Origin: a virus
Direction: 5' to 3' (one strand)
Length of the DNA: 49,286 nucleotides
Virus record (IMG/VR): IMGVR_UViG_3300012270_000003
Location: 1 to 49,286 of that record
The position numbers and the translations under genes are program-made. Below the pieces are notes generated by a model. It had not been told where the DNA came from. It saw only the letters and a program-made list of their open reading frames with translations, and searched no databases. This document shows, piece after piece, positions 8,996 to 23,500 of the stretch. How positions within the stretch are numbered: position 1 is the first letter of the stretch; each line of letters begins with the position of its first letter.

Positions 8996-11523
8996 TGGCA
9001 CTACGCTACTTAGATTTAGATAAACCTAATTACATCCCTACTTATCAGCCTTTAAATCCACAAGCGTTAAGTCAGGTAGCTACCTCTATACAGCAACAAG
9101 GAGCTACTGCACAACAATATCGTCGCAGTCAATTAGATGCTGCAAGTCAGGCATATATCAATGGTATATCTAACTTATCTCCAGAAGACCAGGAATTTGC
9201 ACGTTCTCGTTTTGCACAAACTCAAAATAAACTATCCGACATTGTAAAGAATGTAGGTGCCAGAGGAATGATGCCTTATGTAGATGAGGAAGTTTCCAGC
9301 CTAACCAATGACCTCGCATATCACAAAAAAGCCAGTAACATTAAAGCAGAAGCTCTTGAGATTCTTGATGAATCTTCAGCCCCTTCAGCTATCCGTAATT
9401 ATGTATTACGTAATGGAATTGGAATCAACTACGACGAAGAAACTGGAAAAGCAACAGGAGTTAAAGGAGGATTTTCACAAAACGAATTATCTGTAGCACG
9501 AAACTGGGAAGATTTCAGTGACTACTTGAATAAATTTTCAACCAAACGAGAGGGCAATAGCCAAGAAACAACGTTTGGTCAGAGTGCGTATAGTGAAACC
9601 ATGCCTAACGGAGATGTAATTAACTATCGTGAACAACTCTCAGGTATTGGATTTGATGAAGTTCATATGCAGAATATGGGAGCATTGCTTTCAGACCCTA
9701 AAATGAGGGAACAACTTTCTTTATATGCTAATGCTATTATGAGTCCAGATAATACTGATGTACGTGTAACTGAAGGTGGAAAGATTGAACGTGACTTTTA
9801 TGTCAGACAGACAGATAAGACCACAGGTAAATATTTAACCCCTGAAGGAGAACTTACAGAAGATGCAGGCAAAGCCAAAGTAGTTAAAGAAACCAAAGAG
9901 TTTGCCTCTAAAGAAGCCATGGCTGCAAGTACGATAGCTGAGCCTTATTCTATGAGGGATTCTGGAATCAAAACAAAATATTTAACCACTAAATCTATCA
10001 ACAGAGAAGGTGGAAGTGGTAGTAGCTTAGGAAATGATCCTTTATTTACCACTGCCCAATCTGTTAAAGTTCCTGGAATGGATTCTGCTAAATATTTGTC
10101 TGGGCTATATGATCAAAAACAACAGATTGTAGACAGAGAAAAAGAAATTCTTGACTCTCTTTATGATATTGGTGGTGAAATTTTTGGAACCAGAGGACAA
10201 CCTGTTAATGATTTTCAGGTAAATACAGTTAACGGTAAAATTCAAATCAGTTACAACGAAGATGAATCTTCAACCCAACGGACTACATTAAACGGTGTAG
10301 ACGAAATCACTGAATTTTTCACAAACAGACAAGAAGCTCTGCCTGAAAATTCCCCTGAGAGATTGCGTATAGGGCAAAACAAAAATTCTGTACTTCAAAA
10401 AGTAGGGGCTACACAAGAAATATTAAACCGAAGACGTGTTTTAAGTGAACAATTATATGATGCTCAAACATACACACATAACGAATTAACTAAACGCTTC
10501 AATGATGATGTGTTATCACTTGTACAGTTTAATCCTAATGGGACCATTGGGATAAATGAGCAACAATTATTAAATAAAATCAACGAAAATCCTGATAAGT
10601 ACGAAAAAGGAAAACTTCCTGAAGGGGCATTTGTTGCTAATAGTGACGATATAAGTGTAGGAGAAGCAAGAGTTGTACAAGGTTCTGATATCCTTGCTGG
10701 TAGTAAAGCTTTAATGACAGGAGAAAAAGACACTAACTATGATGTTTCTCAAAAACTTTCTTCCATTATAAGTAAAGAAGGAATAGACAGCGGTCTTGTT
10801 ATTCGAAAAACAACCAACGGTTTTGAGTATTATAGAGCAGGTAGTACGATTAAAAATGTATTATCTCAGGCTAAAGACATCCAACAAAAAATGGTGGATG
10901 ATCTTAGAGATGCTGGTGAGTTTAAAGAATACATTGGAGTTAAGTTAATTCCTGACCTCAAAGAGCATGAATATGTTATTGGAGCTATTGAGCAAAATGA
11001 AGGTTTAACAGATGAAGGCTCTTCCATGAACTTTGTGAAACCAGATGGAGAAGGGCTCACAGATGATGAACAGGAAGCTATAAGAAAGTCGACATTCAGA
11101 CCACACTCTATTGTTCTTATGGATGGAGAACCAAAAATCATTGGTAGTTTTATCAGTAAAGATGATGGTATAGCTGTGGAAGGTCTTGAACGAGTTCTTG
11201 CAGGAGGAGAAGAAGCTCGTAGTATGGCTCAATACCTATACGGAGAAAAATATCAACTTGGTTTAGGTGTAGCGTCTATTAATAGTCTCCTCCCCGAACT
11301 TATGTCAGGCAACTCTTCCATAGAGCTTACCCCAGCTATGCAACGCTCTATTGCAGGGGGCTATGACTCTGGGCAAATATTACGTATAGAACACAAAGTA
11401 ACCCGTAACAGATATGGAGAAAATTCTCGATTTGTTATTAGAGATAGTAACGGGGGGTTTGTGGAAGACGCTCCAGATGCGTATACTATACAAGGTATTT
11501 TGTTGTCCTTGGTTACTGAATAA
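8995..11523 (+). CDS. Large helical cargo / internal virion protein
   Basis: 842 residues with no enzyme motif that I recognise. The first 120 residues are helical and glutamine/alanine-rich (ALSQVATSIQQQGATAQQYR; SPEDQEFARSRFAQTQNKLS). Later parts mix helices with short beta segments and acidic loops. It is soluble-looking, with no signal peptide or membrane span. Position is the main clue: it lies between the glycine-zipper cargo protein and the giant RNAP, translationally coupled to the former (TAATG) and 7 bases before the latter. In crAss-like phages this slot encodes proteins stored in the tail and ejected with the RNAP. That role is inference here. Confidence 0.6.
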   Translation: MALRYLDLDKPNYIPTYQPLNPQALSQVATSIQQQGATAQQYRRSQLDAASQAYINGISNLSPEDQEFARSRFAQTQNKLSDIVKNVGARGMMPYVDEEVSSLTNDLAYHKKASNIKAEALEILDESSAPSAIRNYVLRNGIGINYDEETGKATGVKGGFSQNELSVARNWEDFSDYLNKFSTKREGNSQETTFGQSAYSETMPNGDVINYREQLSGIGFDEVHMQNMGALLSDPKMREQLSLYANAIMSPDNTDVRVTEGGKIERDFYVRQTDKTTGKYLTPEGELTEDAGKAKVVKETKEFASKEAMAASTIAEPYSMRDSGIKTKYLTTKSINREGGSGSSLGNDPLFTTAQSVKVPGMDSAKYLSGLYDQKQQIVDREKEILDSLYDIGGEIFGTRGQPVNDFQVNTVNGKIQISYNEDESSTQRTTLNGVDEITEFFTNRQEALPENSPERLRIGQNKNSVLQKVGATQEILNRRRVLSEQLYDAQTYTHNELTKRFNDDVLSLVQFNPNGTIGINEQQLLNKINENPDKYEKGKLPEGAFVANSDDISVGEARVVQGSDILAGSKALMTGEKDTNYDVSQKLSSIISKEGIDSGLVIRKTTNGFEYYRAGSTIKNVLSQAKDIQQKMVDDLRDAGEFKEYIGVKLIPDLKEHEYVIGAIEQNEGLTDEGSSMNFVKPDGEGLTDDEQEAIRKSTFRPHSIVLMDGEPKIIGSFISKDDGIAVEGLERVLAGGEEARSMAQYLYGEKYQLGLGVASINSLLPELMSGNSSIELTPAMQRSIAGGYDSGQILRIEHKVTRNRYGENSRFVIRDSNGGFVEDAPDAYTIQGILLSLVTE

Positions 11524-11530
11524 ATAAGAT

Positions 11531-14500
11531 ATGTCTGAACTCGATCCACTTACAAATTTACCCAAAAACGATCCAGAACCAACCCCTGCTAAAATAGGTA
11601 CTCCAAAAGGCAAAAGTTCTTTGGATGAACTACGTCGTTCTCACAGAGCATTAGGCTCTCTCAGAGGAGGAGAAGGAAGAACAGTTCAAGGAACGTTTGG
11701 GGATTATGCTCCAGGTGCTAACATTGTTAGTAATAAAAACTTCAACCAAATAAGAGCCCAAGGTCAATCAGGCTTAGAATTATTTGGCAAATCTCTTGCT
11801 CAGGCAGGGGGTGCTGTTGTAGGTATGGGGCTTGAAGTTGTTGGTTTTCTTGGAGAAGATATACCTCAAGCCATTACTCATATGGCTACAGGAAGTGAAA
11901 TGGAATTTGAGAGAAATTTTATTTCCCAAATGGGAAACGATATTGAAGAATGGACTCAAGACCAATTTCAGGTATATACAACAGATGAAGTAAATAATGG
12001 AGAATTCGGGCGTTTCTTTGATGCTACCTATTGGGCTTCACTCGCTCCAAGTATTGCAAGTACGTTATCTATTATGCTTCCTGCAGGTTCTATTGGACGT
12101 GGAGCTGCTTATGCAGCAAGAGCTTTTAGAGCAGGTAAATGGGGAACACGAGTAGCTGCAACTGTAGGGTCTGCAGTTAGTTCTCGTCATATGGAAGGTA
12201 TGTTAGAAGCTTATGAGTCTTATGAGCAGAATTATGACAAAGCTATTAATGAAGGACGTTCAGAACTTGAAGCTAATACAATTGCCTCCCAAGAAGCAGC
12301 AGGAACTTATAGAAGAGGATATATTAACTTAGTTACGGATATGTTTCAATGGGGAGCACTATCAAGAGGATTATATTTCTCTAACCGAGCTATGAAATCA
12401 AGTATCATCGATATCAGTGAGAAGTCAGGTGATGATCTTGTTAAAGCAGTAGGTAATGTTTTAAAACGAAATCCTTCTCTTACATACAAACAAGCTGTAC
12501 AAAAAGCAGGATTTGATTGGAAAGACTGGGTAGGACAATCAGTCTTAGAGGGGTATGAGGAATTTAATCAGGAGTTTATTAAACGGATTGCTTCACATAA
12601 TGCAGACGTTTCTCTTGGATTAACAGATGGCAGAGCCATGGGCTTTGGAGAAGCTATAGGCTCAAGCTTAATGTCAGAACATTTACAAGATCCTAAAACA
12701 TGGGATGCAGCCCTTATGGGATTCATAGGTGGTGCTGTATTTCAAGGTGTTGGTGGAGCCTATGCTTCTTACCAAAACAGAGGTCTTGAAGCAGATATGG
12801 CTATGAATATGAAAGCAGAGCAAGAGAAGCTCGGTTATATTCAGGAGACTGTAAAAAACATCAATGCGTCGATTCAAACCGGAGATACACAAAAAGCAGA
12901 AATTGAACGACAAAACCTTGTGTTCTCTCTGGCTATTAATGGAATGAATACAAAAGATGTAACCTTTGGTGGTGCAGCTATTGAAGGACGTATGGGTAAT
13001 ACCATAGAAATGTTCGAAGCCATTAAGAACATGACAGAAGAAGAAAGAGCTAACTTTGGATTAGGTGAAGAATCTGTAGAACTTGCAGATAAAGTCATAA
13101 AAGACTTACAAAGTATTGGAGATAATCTGAATAAGTTCTTTAATGAAACCAATGTATCTAAAGAATTGGATGGTCCATTGGCTATTATGAAAGCCGAACA
13201 AACCTATCGTATCGACAAAGCTATTGAGATGGAGTCTGATATTGATGGTAAAATATCAGAGATATTAAGTGATGGCACCACAGGAAAGATTTATGAGAGT
13301 TTGGATACAAACCAGCAATCCCTCTTTCAGGAAATCATCGAACTCGAAAGTCTGCAAAAGACTAAAAAGTTCCTTGAAGAAGCTCCTGAAGATGCTTACG
13401 GTGCTCCTGAGTACCGTATTTCCATGTTTAAAAAAGGAAAAGCAAAAGCTGTAGCTCGTATTGATGAGCGTATCAAAGAGATTTCAGAAGCTATTAATGG
13501 GAAGGTAGAACGAGGCAAAGCCAGTAAACTGGTTAATGAAGCAGATGTTTCCTCTATTGATGATCAAGATGTCAGTGGTATTATGAGCAATGAAGATGTT
13601 CAGGGAGTTCAGGATATTTTGAAGAATATGGAAGACAATGAACTCCATAGACTGTATGAAGCAAGAGCTGAAAACACGACAGCTATTGAAATGAGTAAGA
13701 TTAATCTTCAGGAACTCAATAAGAAAGGCGTACATGAGTCTATTATTGACGCCATGGGAAAAACCTCTGAAAAATTACAGCGTGAATACACAGAACGTGT
13801 GATTGAAAACAAATACAGAGGCGGTGAAATGCTTTTATTTGAACGTGAGGATAAAGAAGGAGAAACCAAAATTGACTTTGGGCGTATTTTTTATCCAGAG
13901 GAGGGAGTGGTTGCAATTTTACCTGTGGACCGTGAAGGAAAAACCATAGGAGACATTGCTCGTGTTGATAAACTAAAAGAATTAAAGCGTATAGCTAAAG
14001 CCTCTGCTGTAGATTATGATCAGATGATGTCTACAGAAGCTTTTGAAATCTTTCAAAAAGAATTCCGTAAAAATTTAAAGAACGGAAACTTCGAACAAGC
14101 CTTTGCGTTTATTTCGGATAGACTGGCTGAGAGCAATTACAGTGATAAAATGCAGGGATTGAAGCAAGAGCTTCTTGATGGTTTTGGTGAGTATATCAAT
14201 GATATTGATAGTGCTGGTGAACTAATCAGCATATATAATAGCTTCTTAGATTTCATGCCTCCTACACAGCTTGCAGAAGCGCGAGATATTTTACAAACCA
14301 GAATAGAAGAACTCCAAGATCAGATAAACGATGAGATCGAATCCATTTCAAAGAGTATCACGAGAAAAGTCAAAGACTTTAGGAAACTTCAGGAAAAGGT
14401 TACGGAGGCTGAAGAGACAACAGAACAATTTAAACAAGATGCATCAGCAAGGATTAATGAGATCTTCGATGAGTTGGTTGAACAGGAAGCAAAAGAAGAG

Positions 14501-17500
14501 CTCACTAATTTAGATCGTCGAACAAAGCCTGCTAAAGCTATTGAAGCTCTCGAACGAGAGATGAAAGAAGTAGAGAAAGACTTGAAGAACGTCAAGAAAA
14601 CGATTGAACGTGAACAAGCTCAGATCCTGAAAGACATTAAAACACTTCAGAAGCTTGCAGACAAAGTAGTAGATGATAAAATGTCTGCAGATATGATTCT
14701 TGACAAGGAGATGAAAGAGATCTTCTCTGAGATGGAGTATATCAAATCACGTCTCTTGCTTAATAGTAACATGACAATTGAAACTCTTGATGGTCTATCT
14801 TCTGATTATGAAGAACTTTCAGCATCTGTAGAGCGTGCTATTACAGCTATTGAAAAGTTCAGGGAATACACTCAGGAAATTAACGATGCTTCTGGTGTTA
14901 TCCGAAAAGCTACACGAAAAGCATATAACGAACTGCTTGAAGAAGGCTTACTTAGCCAAACAAGTAGTGTATTTGGTGATGTAGGCAAACAAATATTTGA
15001 AGCCTTTCGTATCAAGTTTAACAAGAACCTTACATCAGAGTTACAAAACTTAAATCCTGAAAGCTATGGAAACCGTTTTGAAGGTGTACGTAAACTTATA
15101 AATGAGACGCGAATAACGAGTAATAATTTCCCAGGTGACGTTAATTATTGGGCTGCATTTGATATTGATTATCCTATATTTAGTGAGCTATTCCAGTCTT
15201 CTGAAATGGCAGAACTACTTAATGCTCGTAATGACATTCAACGCTTTATAGATCTTCGTAGTAAATACGAAACCTATCAGGGAGTACTTAAACGATATCA
15301 GCATATTCTTCGTAATAGAGCTGTAGCTGTTAAAGGACGTACGGTTAAAGGAAAGAAATCTACTAAAGAGGACACAGATACAGTAGAGGATTTTAAACCT
15401 CAGCGTACTATATTTACAGCATTTAAACGATTGGCAGGAAACTCAGGTACTAATGACAAGCCAAATCCTGATGCCTCTCAACGACGCTTATACCGTTATA
15501 TCACAAATACCAGCTTCAAGGATAATCCTCATTTTGTTGAGCTTATGCTTGCTCCTGATAATTATGATGTTCCAGAGTATTATGAACGTGATGAAGTTAT
15601 TTTAGCTGCTGTTACAGATGAGAATAGAAATTATCTGAAAGAAGATGGTACTACTACAGAAACATTTTCTCTGGAAGAAAACCTGTATAGTACAATTACA
15701 GAGCCTTCATATACAATTCCTGGTAGTAAATATGATCGTACGTTCAAACCTACACCTGACTATTTGAAGAACCATTTTGCAGGCAAAAACTACAAAGAAC
15801 GTAAAGCCAATTACGAGAAAGAAAAAGAACGTATCAAACAGACATATGCTAAGCGACGTAATAAGTGGTTAGCAGACCTTCGAGATGGTAAAGAGATCAA
15901 GTTGGGTATCAATGGTAAATCAATGGGAATTGATTACATAGACCTTGATAATCCTCAGCCTCTGGAGACCATGTTTGATGTAGAGCAAGTCGATCTTCGT
16001 GTACAGACGAGAGAATTGTTCGAATACAAAGGCGACGTAGTTCATTTTAAGCGGGGACATGTGGTTATCCTTGATAATGAGCGTGGTAATGCTCACGAAG
16101 GGCATACACGTAATCTCAATGCCAAAGAGAAGAACACTATTATCGCTGCTTTACGTCAGTATGCAAACCAGTCTGAGTTCAAAGGAAAGAAAGCAAATTA
16201 TAATAAGGAACTCAGAGAAAGAGCAGGAAGACTACAGGATGCTGAAGGTAATGTATTATCTAAACCAGCCTTTGAAGTTGTCAAAGATTTGATTTATAGC
16301 TTTGAAGATAACGCCTACTTGGAATTGATGGGTAATGAAATGCGGGTTGGCGATCAGATTATTCCTATCTACGCTGAAAATGCTGATGGGGAGTTCATCA
16401 ATAAACTCAATCCTGAACTTGAAAATGCTTTAGTAGAAGTTCTTGATGGTACCCACATACAGGTACAAAGTGCTCCTCTTAAAAATTCTGATGAAACCTA
16501 TTATCAAATTATTTATGAAGATGGGCAGTTTAAAGAAACAGAGTATCCAAGTTACAAACAGTACCTGTTAGACAATAAGGTTGTTCAAACGTATCTGCAG
16601 AAACCTCCTAAGCTTGAAAATGGTGAAGAAGGGTTCCGTAGCTATAATCAGTCATTGGTTATCAGTGATAAGGCTCTTGATTTAGGACAATCAGAATTTA
16701 CACTTGATGATGCAGATTCCACACCACCTCCTACAGAAGAAGACTCCGGTCCTACAGAAGTAGATCTTGCTGTTGAAGGTGAGATTATCTCTGATATTTC
16801 TCAGATTAATAACAAGGAAGTTATTGTTGAATACACAGGAGCTGCTATTCCTTTGCGTGTGAAGGTAACTAACATTGATGGAAACATTGATACAGAGATA
16901 CTTTCCTATGACCTTGAGAATGCTACAGACTCTATTAAAAAGACTTTTGATGTCATTACCAAGAATGCTGAGAAGCGCAATAAACTGTTTACCAGTTGGT
17001 TAAATGATGGAGACAAGTTTAAGCTTATAGAAGATCTTCAAACATTTGAAATTCAAAAGGAAGAAACCACTGAGGTTCCTGAACCTGAAGAAAGTACTAT
17101 AGCTGATCCTGAAGTTGTAGATGCTTATCAAATTGAAACCCCTGGTAAAGAAGAGTCTGAGTATTATGATAAGATAGAAAAGAAATCTGATAAGAAAGAC
17201 GATGCTACTTTTGACTGGTTCAAGGGAACAGCTTCAGGAAGAGTTCTTACTAACAGAGAGTTTGATATCATAACAGGTAATCTTACTTCTGCCACAGGAG
17301 TTCCTGTTGTAGTTAAGTCCAAAGTAGAAGGATTGGAGTTCTTACAAGAGCATTCAGATGAAAAATTTACTCTGGAAAACCTTCCTAAAGGCGCTTACCA
17401 CAGAGGAATAGCCTATGTATTTACAGATGGTGAGATAAACTCAGAGACGGTATTTCATGAAGTAGGTCACGCTATTGTCGATCAAATCATGGACCAAAAC

Positions 17501-20500
17501 CCTGAACTTGCAAGAGAACTATACAACAGTATTGCTTCTACTGCTCAGGGAAGACGTATCATCGAACAAGTTGAAGCTGGCTATGGAGATGCGTTTCCTA
17601 ATAACGTTGCTGATCCTGCTGTTGTAGGAGAAATCATTACAACTGTACTTGGTAAGGAAGCTTCCAATCAGTATCAGGATAAAGGAACCCTTCAAAAGAT
17701 TTGGGATGCTATCAGAAACTTCTTCCAAGAGATTTTTGGAGAGTCTATACGAGTGAATGAATTAAATGCGACCACATCTATCAAAGATTTAGCTAAAATC
17801 TTGTCAGAAGGTCGTGATATTCAATTAACTCCTACGCTCATTAACCGTAATACCCTAAGACTACAGAAAGCAGATGACCTTGTTCTAAATGATTCTGTGA
17901 AATTTACAAGTGATACTATGGACATGATGAACTATCTGTTTTTTGACAACTTGTTCAACGTGTTCCCTGATAAGTTGAATATCTTGTTTACATCAGATGA
18001 CAGTAAAGAGTACTATAACGAAGTGTTAAAGGCTGTGAAAGCTGATGTACTTGTGCGAAGAAATACTGCCGTTAAACAGCTAAAAGAACGTAAAGCTAAA
18101 GGCAAGCTTATTTCTAAAGAGCATACAAACTTTATTGATAACTTAGACTTTGTTCGTAATAATTGGGATAAAGTTATTTCCCTGCATCAACGTAACCTAA
18201 AAAGATATAACATAGAGGTTATTACTGAGGATACTATTGGAGATTCTGTAACCAAAGACAGTAACAAGTATTATCAAGACGCCTCAATCAATTTTTCAGC
18301 GAAACAAAATGCCACGTCTGCTGTTCGGTTCTTAGTAGGAAGTCTGAGTTCTCATAAAGCGAACTTTTCATTTCCTGGAATTAAGAAGAATGTTGATTTT
18401 GGCAAGGTATTCAATGTACTGGCTAATCATATGGCAGGCACAACTACATTGGCTGAAAAGAGAGATGTCATCACACAGAAGATTCGTCATCAGGAAGGAA
18501 TGACAGACCTTTTAAATCGTACCTTCATGAAATCTGGCTTTACTAAAGCAGATATTAACCTGATGCTACAGTTTAATGAGGCGTTCTCTAAGCACAATAA
18601 CAGTTACAAGATTGCTATCAGTGATGAAGGAGACAGTTTTAAACTGATTGATGCAACGATTAATACCAGTAAAAACAGACTTGTAAAAGAATGGTTCTCT
18701 AACAGTATTCGTCAAAACGTATATACGTTGAAGAACAACCAGCTGGTCTACAAACCTTCTTTGGTTAATAGTCTGAAACAAAAGGACCTCTTACTGACGT
18801 CCCTTAATAAAAACTATCAGGAACGTTTAACTAAGAGAGCTCCTAATGAGGAAGCTCAGTACAAATCATATTACAAACGTCTGCAATTCCTTGAGAAGTT
18901 AGGTATCCACGTTACAGCTTATGATTCTCTTCCTTCTGAAGAGTTTAATAACTCTGTTGATCATATGTATAATCTGATCAAAAAAGGAAAAGGGATTAAT
19001 GCTTTCCTTCGTGATGGAGACATGGAAGGAGATTTAAACGCTGTTGTTCAGCACGAAATTGACAATTCTGTCGATTGGGTAGAGAATCAGCATTTGAATC
19101 TTGAAAATGAAACCGTGTATAATGTTACACTGAATCATTATATCTCTTTGATTGAAGATAAGATCAATCGAGCAGCTAATTTGAACACGTTGTTGGATGA
19201 AAATCCTCATCTAAAATCTGATTACAGCAAACGGTCTATTCTACTGAACAGGAAAGGAACCTCTACACCTCGACATACCAAGCTATTTAATAAAGATGGA
19301 GAACGGACTGGTAAACTGACTATTAATATCACAGAAGGAATTAAAGGAAACCGTAAAGCCACACCTTTTGGCAAGTTAGACCATTCTGATAAAATACGTG
19401 TACACATAAACTCTGTGCTTAGTGGACAATATCCATTATTCCGAGCAGGAGATAAGAAGCTTGAACGTTTCATAGAACTTGGAGAGATATTCTCTAAGAA
19501 GGAGATACGTGAAAACACGTACGTTAAGCAGTTTACAGAATACCTGATGGACGAGTTGGACTACATTCGTAAAAACAGAGACCTTTTAAGCCAGTATGCT
19601 GGAGCTCAGAATCTTGTAGAGAATCCTATTGAGAACTCCATTATGCCTAAGATGGTAAGTGGTAATAAGAAGCTGAAGACAGCCATGGAGAAATACATTG
19701 ATGGTAACCTCTCAGCTATGACTCAAACTATGTTCTCTACAGCAGAACATCAGATTAAGAAGCATTTTGAAGACATGATTCCAGAGACTATTGACTATCT
19801 GGAAGAGTTTATGGTGGTTGAGAAACAAGGAGACTCCTATAAAAACAATGGGTTACTTGGACTCGTTGATAACGACATGGTAAAATATAATCAAGAACAA
19901 CTTGAGAATATTATAAAGACTGTTGTAATCAGTGAAGCAGCTGCTAACATTGAGCAAACCAAAGTATTTACTGGTCACCCTGCTTTTTATAAGAAGTCTG
20001 ATAACTTCTTCCACAGAATGAGTGGTGCTCTTGGTACTAAAAAGATATCTTCTGTAGGTAATGGTGTAAACAACCTGTTAAACCAATTCTTCCCTTCTAA
20101 TCAACGGCTGTATGCATATACAGATAGTAAAGGAAGACTACAAACTACAGACAAATACGAGAAAGGCTATCGTCCTATTATTCGTACAGCTGTATTCTCT
20201 GATGTCATTACTCGTTCTACGGAACTTGAAGAAATCAAGAAGACGCTGAAAAATGCAGATTCTTACGAGACTATGGAAGAAGCAGATGCTATAGGTATGG
20301 TATCCCTGGAAACCTATCGAGATATGAAACTTCGAGGTGCAGAATGGACAGAAGCCCTTGAACGACTATATCAGTGGGAGAAACGACCAGAAAGAGCTAC
20401 TTCTATACAATTTGAGAACTGGACCACAGGAGAAACAGAAAAAGTAACTGCCAGAGACCTTGTTAATACAGATGGTAAGCGTACCACGTTTAACATGCTC

Positions 20501-23500
20501 AAGCCTCAGTATTTTGGACCTCTTGCAGAGGAAGAATTTATTCCAGGGATGTATAAGACAGCTTTATTACCTGTTCTTCGTGAGTACAATACGCCAGCTT
20601 TCACTACGCTCAAAGAATACATGAGCAAAAGTAAAACTGGAATCGTTACTTTTGAGTCTGCTAATAAGGTAGGAACCAAAAATCCTGGACAAGAGCTCTA
20701 TAAAGATGGAGTTCCTGACTTTTCTGAAGTAACTACCCAAGACAGTTACTTTGAGTATTGGGGATTACAACTACAGACAGGAAACTCTGTTAAAGACCGC
20801 GTTATCCTTGGTAGCCAGTTCATGAAGCAAATACTTTCAGGAATTTATGAGAATGGAGAAGTACGCTCAGATAAAGCAGCTGAGCTTGGTGATCTTGCCA
20901 GTGAAATGACACGTACACATTCAGATCTTATTCAACTGGGTATCGATGAATTGATTGAGGAACTTGGTCTTACCATAGTTGAAGGTCGCTATACCATAGA
21001 TAGTATGGAAAGCCTCATCGATTTTCTTGTAGATGAAGCTGAGCAACGTGATGCTAACAACAACCTTATTCAGGGGTTAAGCAACCTCAAGAAACTCATG
21101 GAAGCTGGATTAGGTTTAGACGTATTGTCTAACCGAGACAAGATTGAAAACATCCTTGCAAGTATCGCAGACAGTCGTGTTATTAGTCAGAAGGTTCATG
21201 GTGGAGCTAAAGTACAGGCATCAAGCACGTTCTTTGAGCAAAATCCTCGTGTGAAAGTTGGAGACAAATACCTGTCTAATGAGCTACAATTCTACCCTGA
21301 AGAGGGAGAGGGTAAAGGATACATGGAAGTGTATATGCCACATTACTTCAAAGAACTATTTGGAGACAACCCTGAAGACGTAGCCAATGAACTTCTTGAA
21401 GCTGTTGGATTCCGTATTCCTACTTCTGGACTTAACGTTATTGAGCGTATTAAAATCAAAGGGTTCTTACCACAATCTGCAGGAGAAACAATTGTACTGC
21501 CGACTGAAATTGTAGCTAAAGCAGGTAGTGACTTTGACGTTGATAAGCTGAATGTTCTCCTTCCTAATTACCGTATGGTAAAAGGAAAGCCTGAGTACAT
21601 TGAGTTCTTTGAAAACGGTGATCAAGCATTAAAGGTTATTGATAAGATGTACAAAGAGCTTGAAACAGATGATGTTGCTGTTATACGAAAACAACTGAAG
21701 AAGCGAGGCTATGGTAAATTAGCTGATATGCTTATAGATAAAACAATGAAAACTGGAAAACGCATTAAGAATGCCTCTAAACAAGCACTGAATACTAAGC
21801 AGGCATATCAAAACCGCCTCATCAGCATTTCCAGCCAGATACTTAGCCACAAAACAAACCGTGAAGCACTGCTGACTCCGATTGGTATTGATGTTCTTGA
21901 TAATCTGAAACAGGAAATCGATGATATCAGGAAAGAAACTTACGAGAGTGACTATGCAACCATGACCACCAACTTCAAATACCTCACCCGTATTACACAG
22001 CGTAATATCGAGAGTATTGCAGGTACTGGACTTTCTGCACTTCATGTAAGTGATCATGTACACTCTACACGTTACAACTACTACATGCTGAAAAACTTTG
22101 ATCTGGAGATTCCTCACAATCAAACAGAGTCTGGAAGAGTAAGTCTTGCAGGAGCTAAGGCTTATCAGACAAGTGAAAAAGTTGAAGACATACACAAGAA
22201 CGAAGAGATTGGAGATACTCTTAATCAGATTACTAACATGTTTATTGATGGGGTAAAGAACCCTATCAGTTATTCACTGAACCTGAATCTTACAACAGCT
22301 AAAACCGCTTTATACCTCATACGTGCAGGAACTCCTGTTAGAAAAGTAATGTACTTGCTTAATCAACCTATTGTACGAGAGTATACGAAGCTGAAATCTA
22401 TTCAGGAGTCTATTGCCAATGAGCCTAAGTGGACAGATAAAAAGTTTGAGCAATTACTGACAGACCAAAAGATTGATAAGATCATTCGCGATAAATACGG
22501 AAAAGGGTTTTCTCCTGTCGATTACTCTGATACTGAGATGAAAGATCAGTTATCCTCTCCTACCAACGGAGAGCAACGTTCTTATCTGCAAGAATATCTG
22601 AAAGCAGAAACAGGAGCTACTGAATTGAATAAATACATTCAGTCTACACGTATTGATACGCAGGCAATGGGTAAAAATACATCCCAATTAGAGTTAATGC
22701 TCGGAGACCTTGAGTTTATTAACGAGAAATCCTCGGTAGTTCGAAACTCTGATCGTGTAGTGGCTAACACTATGGATAAAGATACTCCAGGATTCTTACA
22801 GCCTCATTATACTGCTTTGAAAGAGTTTAAGAAGCTATTTGTACCTTTCTTTTCTCATTATTCTAACCCAGACAGCAATCATGTATACGAAAACATGGTG
22901 TCCTTTGTATCTTCTCTTGATGGACTTGTGGAAGACAAAGTAAAATTGCTGGATAAGGTAAAGGCTGACTTGTTAACCTATAAGTTAATGACATCTCCTG
23001 TTATGATAAATAACTCTCAATATGGTCCTATAGGGGGATCTGTTGATAAGCTGATGGTAGATGAGAATTCAGTGCCTGAACGTGTAATGAAGAAACGAGA
23101 AACGTCTGACAACCTCTTCCTTGAATATCTTCTCCCCATTCTGTCTCAGGAAAATATTGAAGGCAAGGGCTATAACAGCTTGAAGCTTGTAGACCAGCGT
23201 TTAGATATTGTTGAGCAGAACAACCTTATTAATGAGTTTAGAAATCTGTTTGTCACTGACCCTCAGTTAGCTGCAGATATCACACGTTTTGTTATCCTGC
23301 AAAGTGGATTACAACTGAGTCCTATCACATTTACTAAGTTTATTCCTCAAGAATACTACTCAGAAATGTTGGGTTCCGTTGCAAATGCGCCTCTTAATAA
23401 ACAACAATTTATTCAACGGTTTATTCAGAATAACACCAATGACAACCTTCTGTTGCCTATTCAGTGGAAAAGAGGTAAACCTGACAAAGCTAAGTTATGG

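Noticed and set aside
21719-22195. Minus-strand ORF of 158 residues
   Set aside because: Lies entirely within the RNAP core coding region; Cys/Phe/Ser-rich antisense composition.
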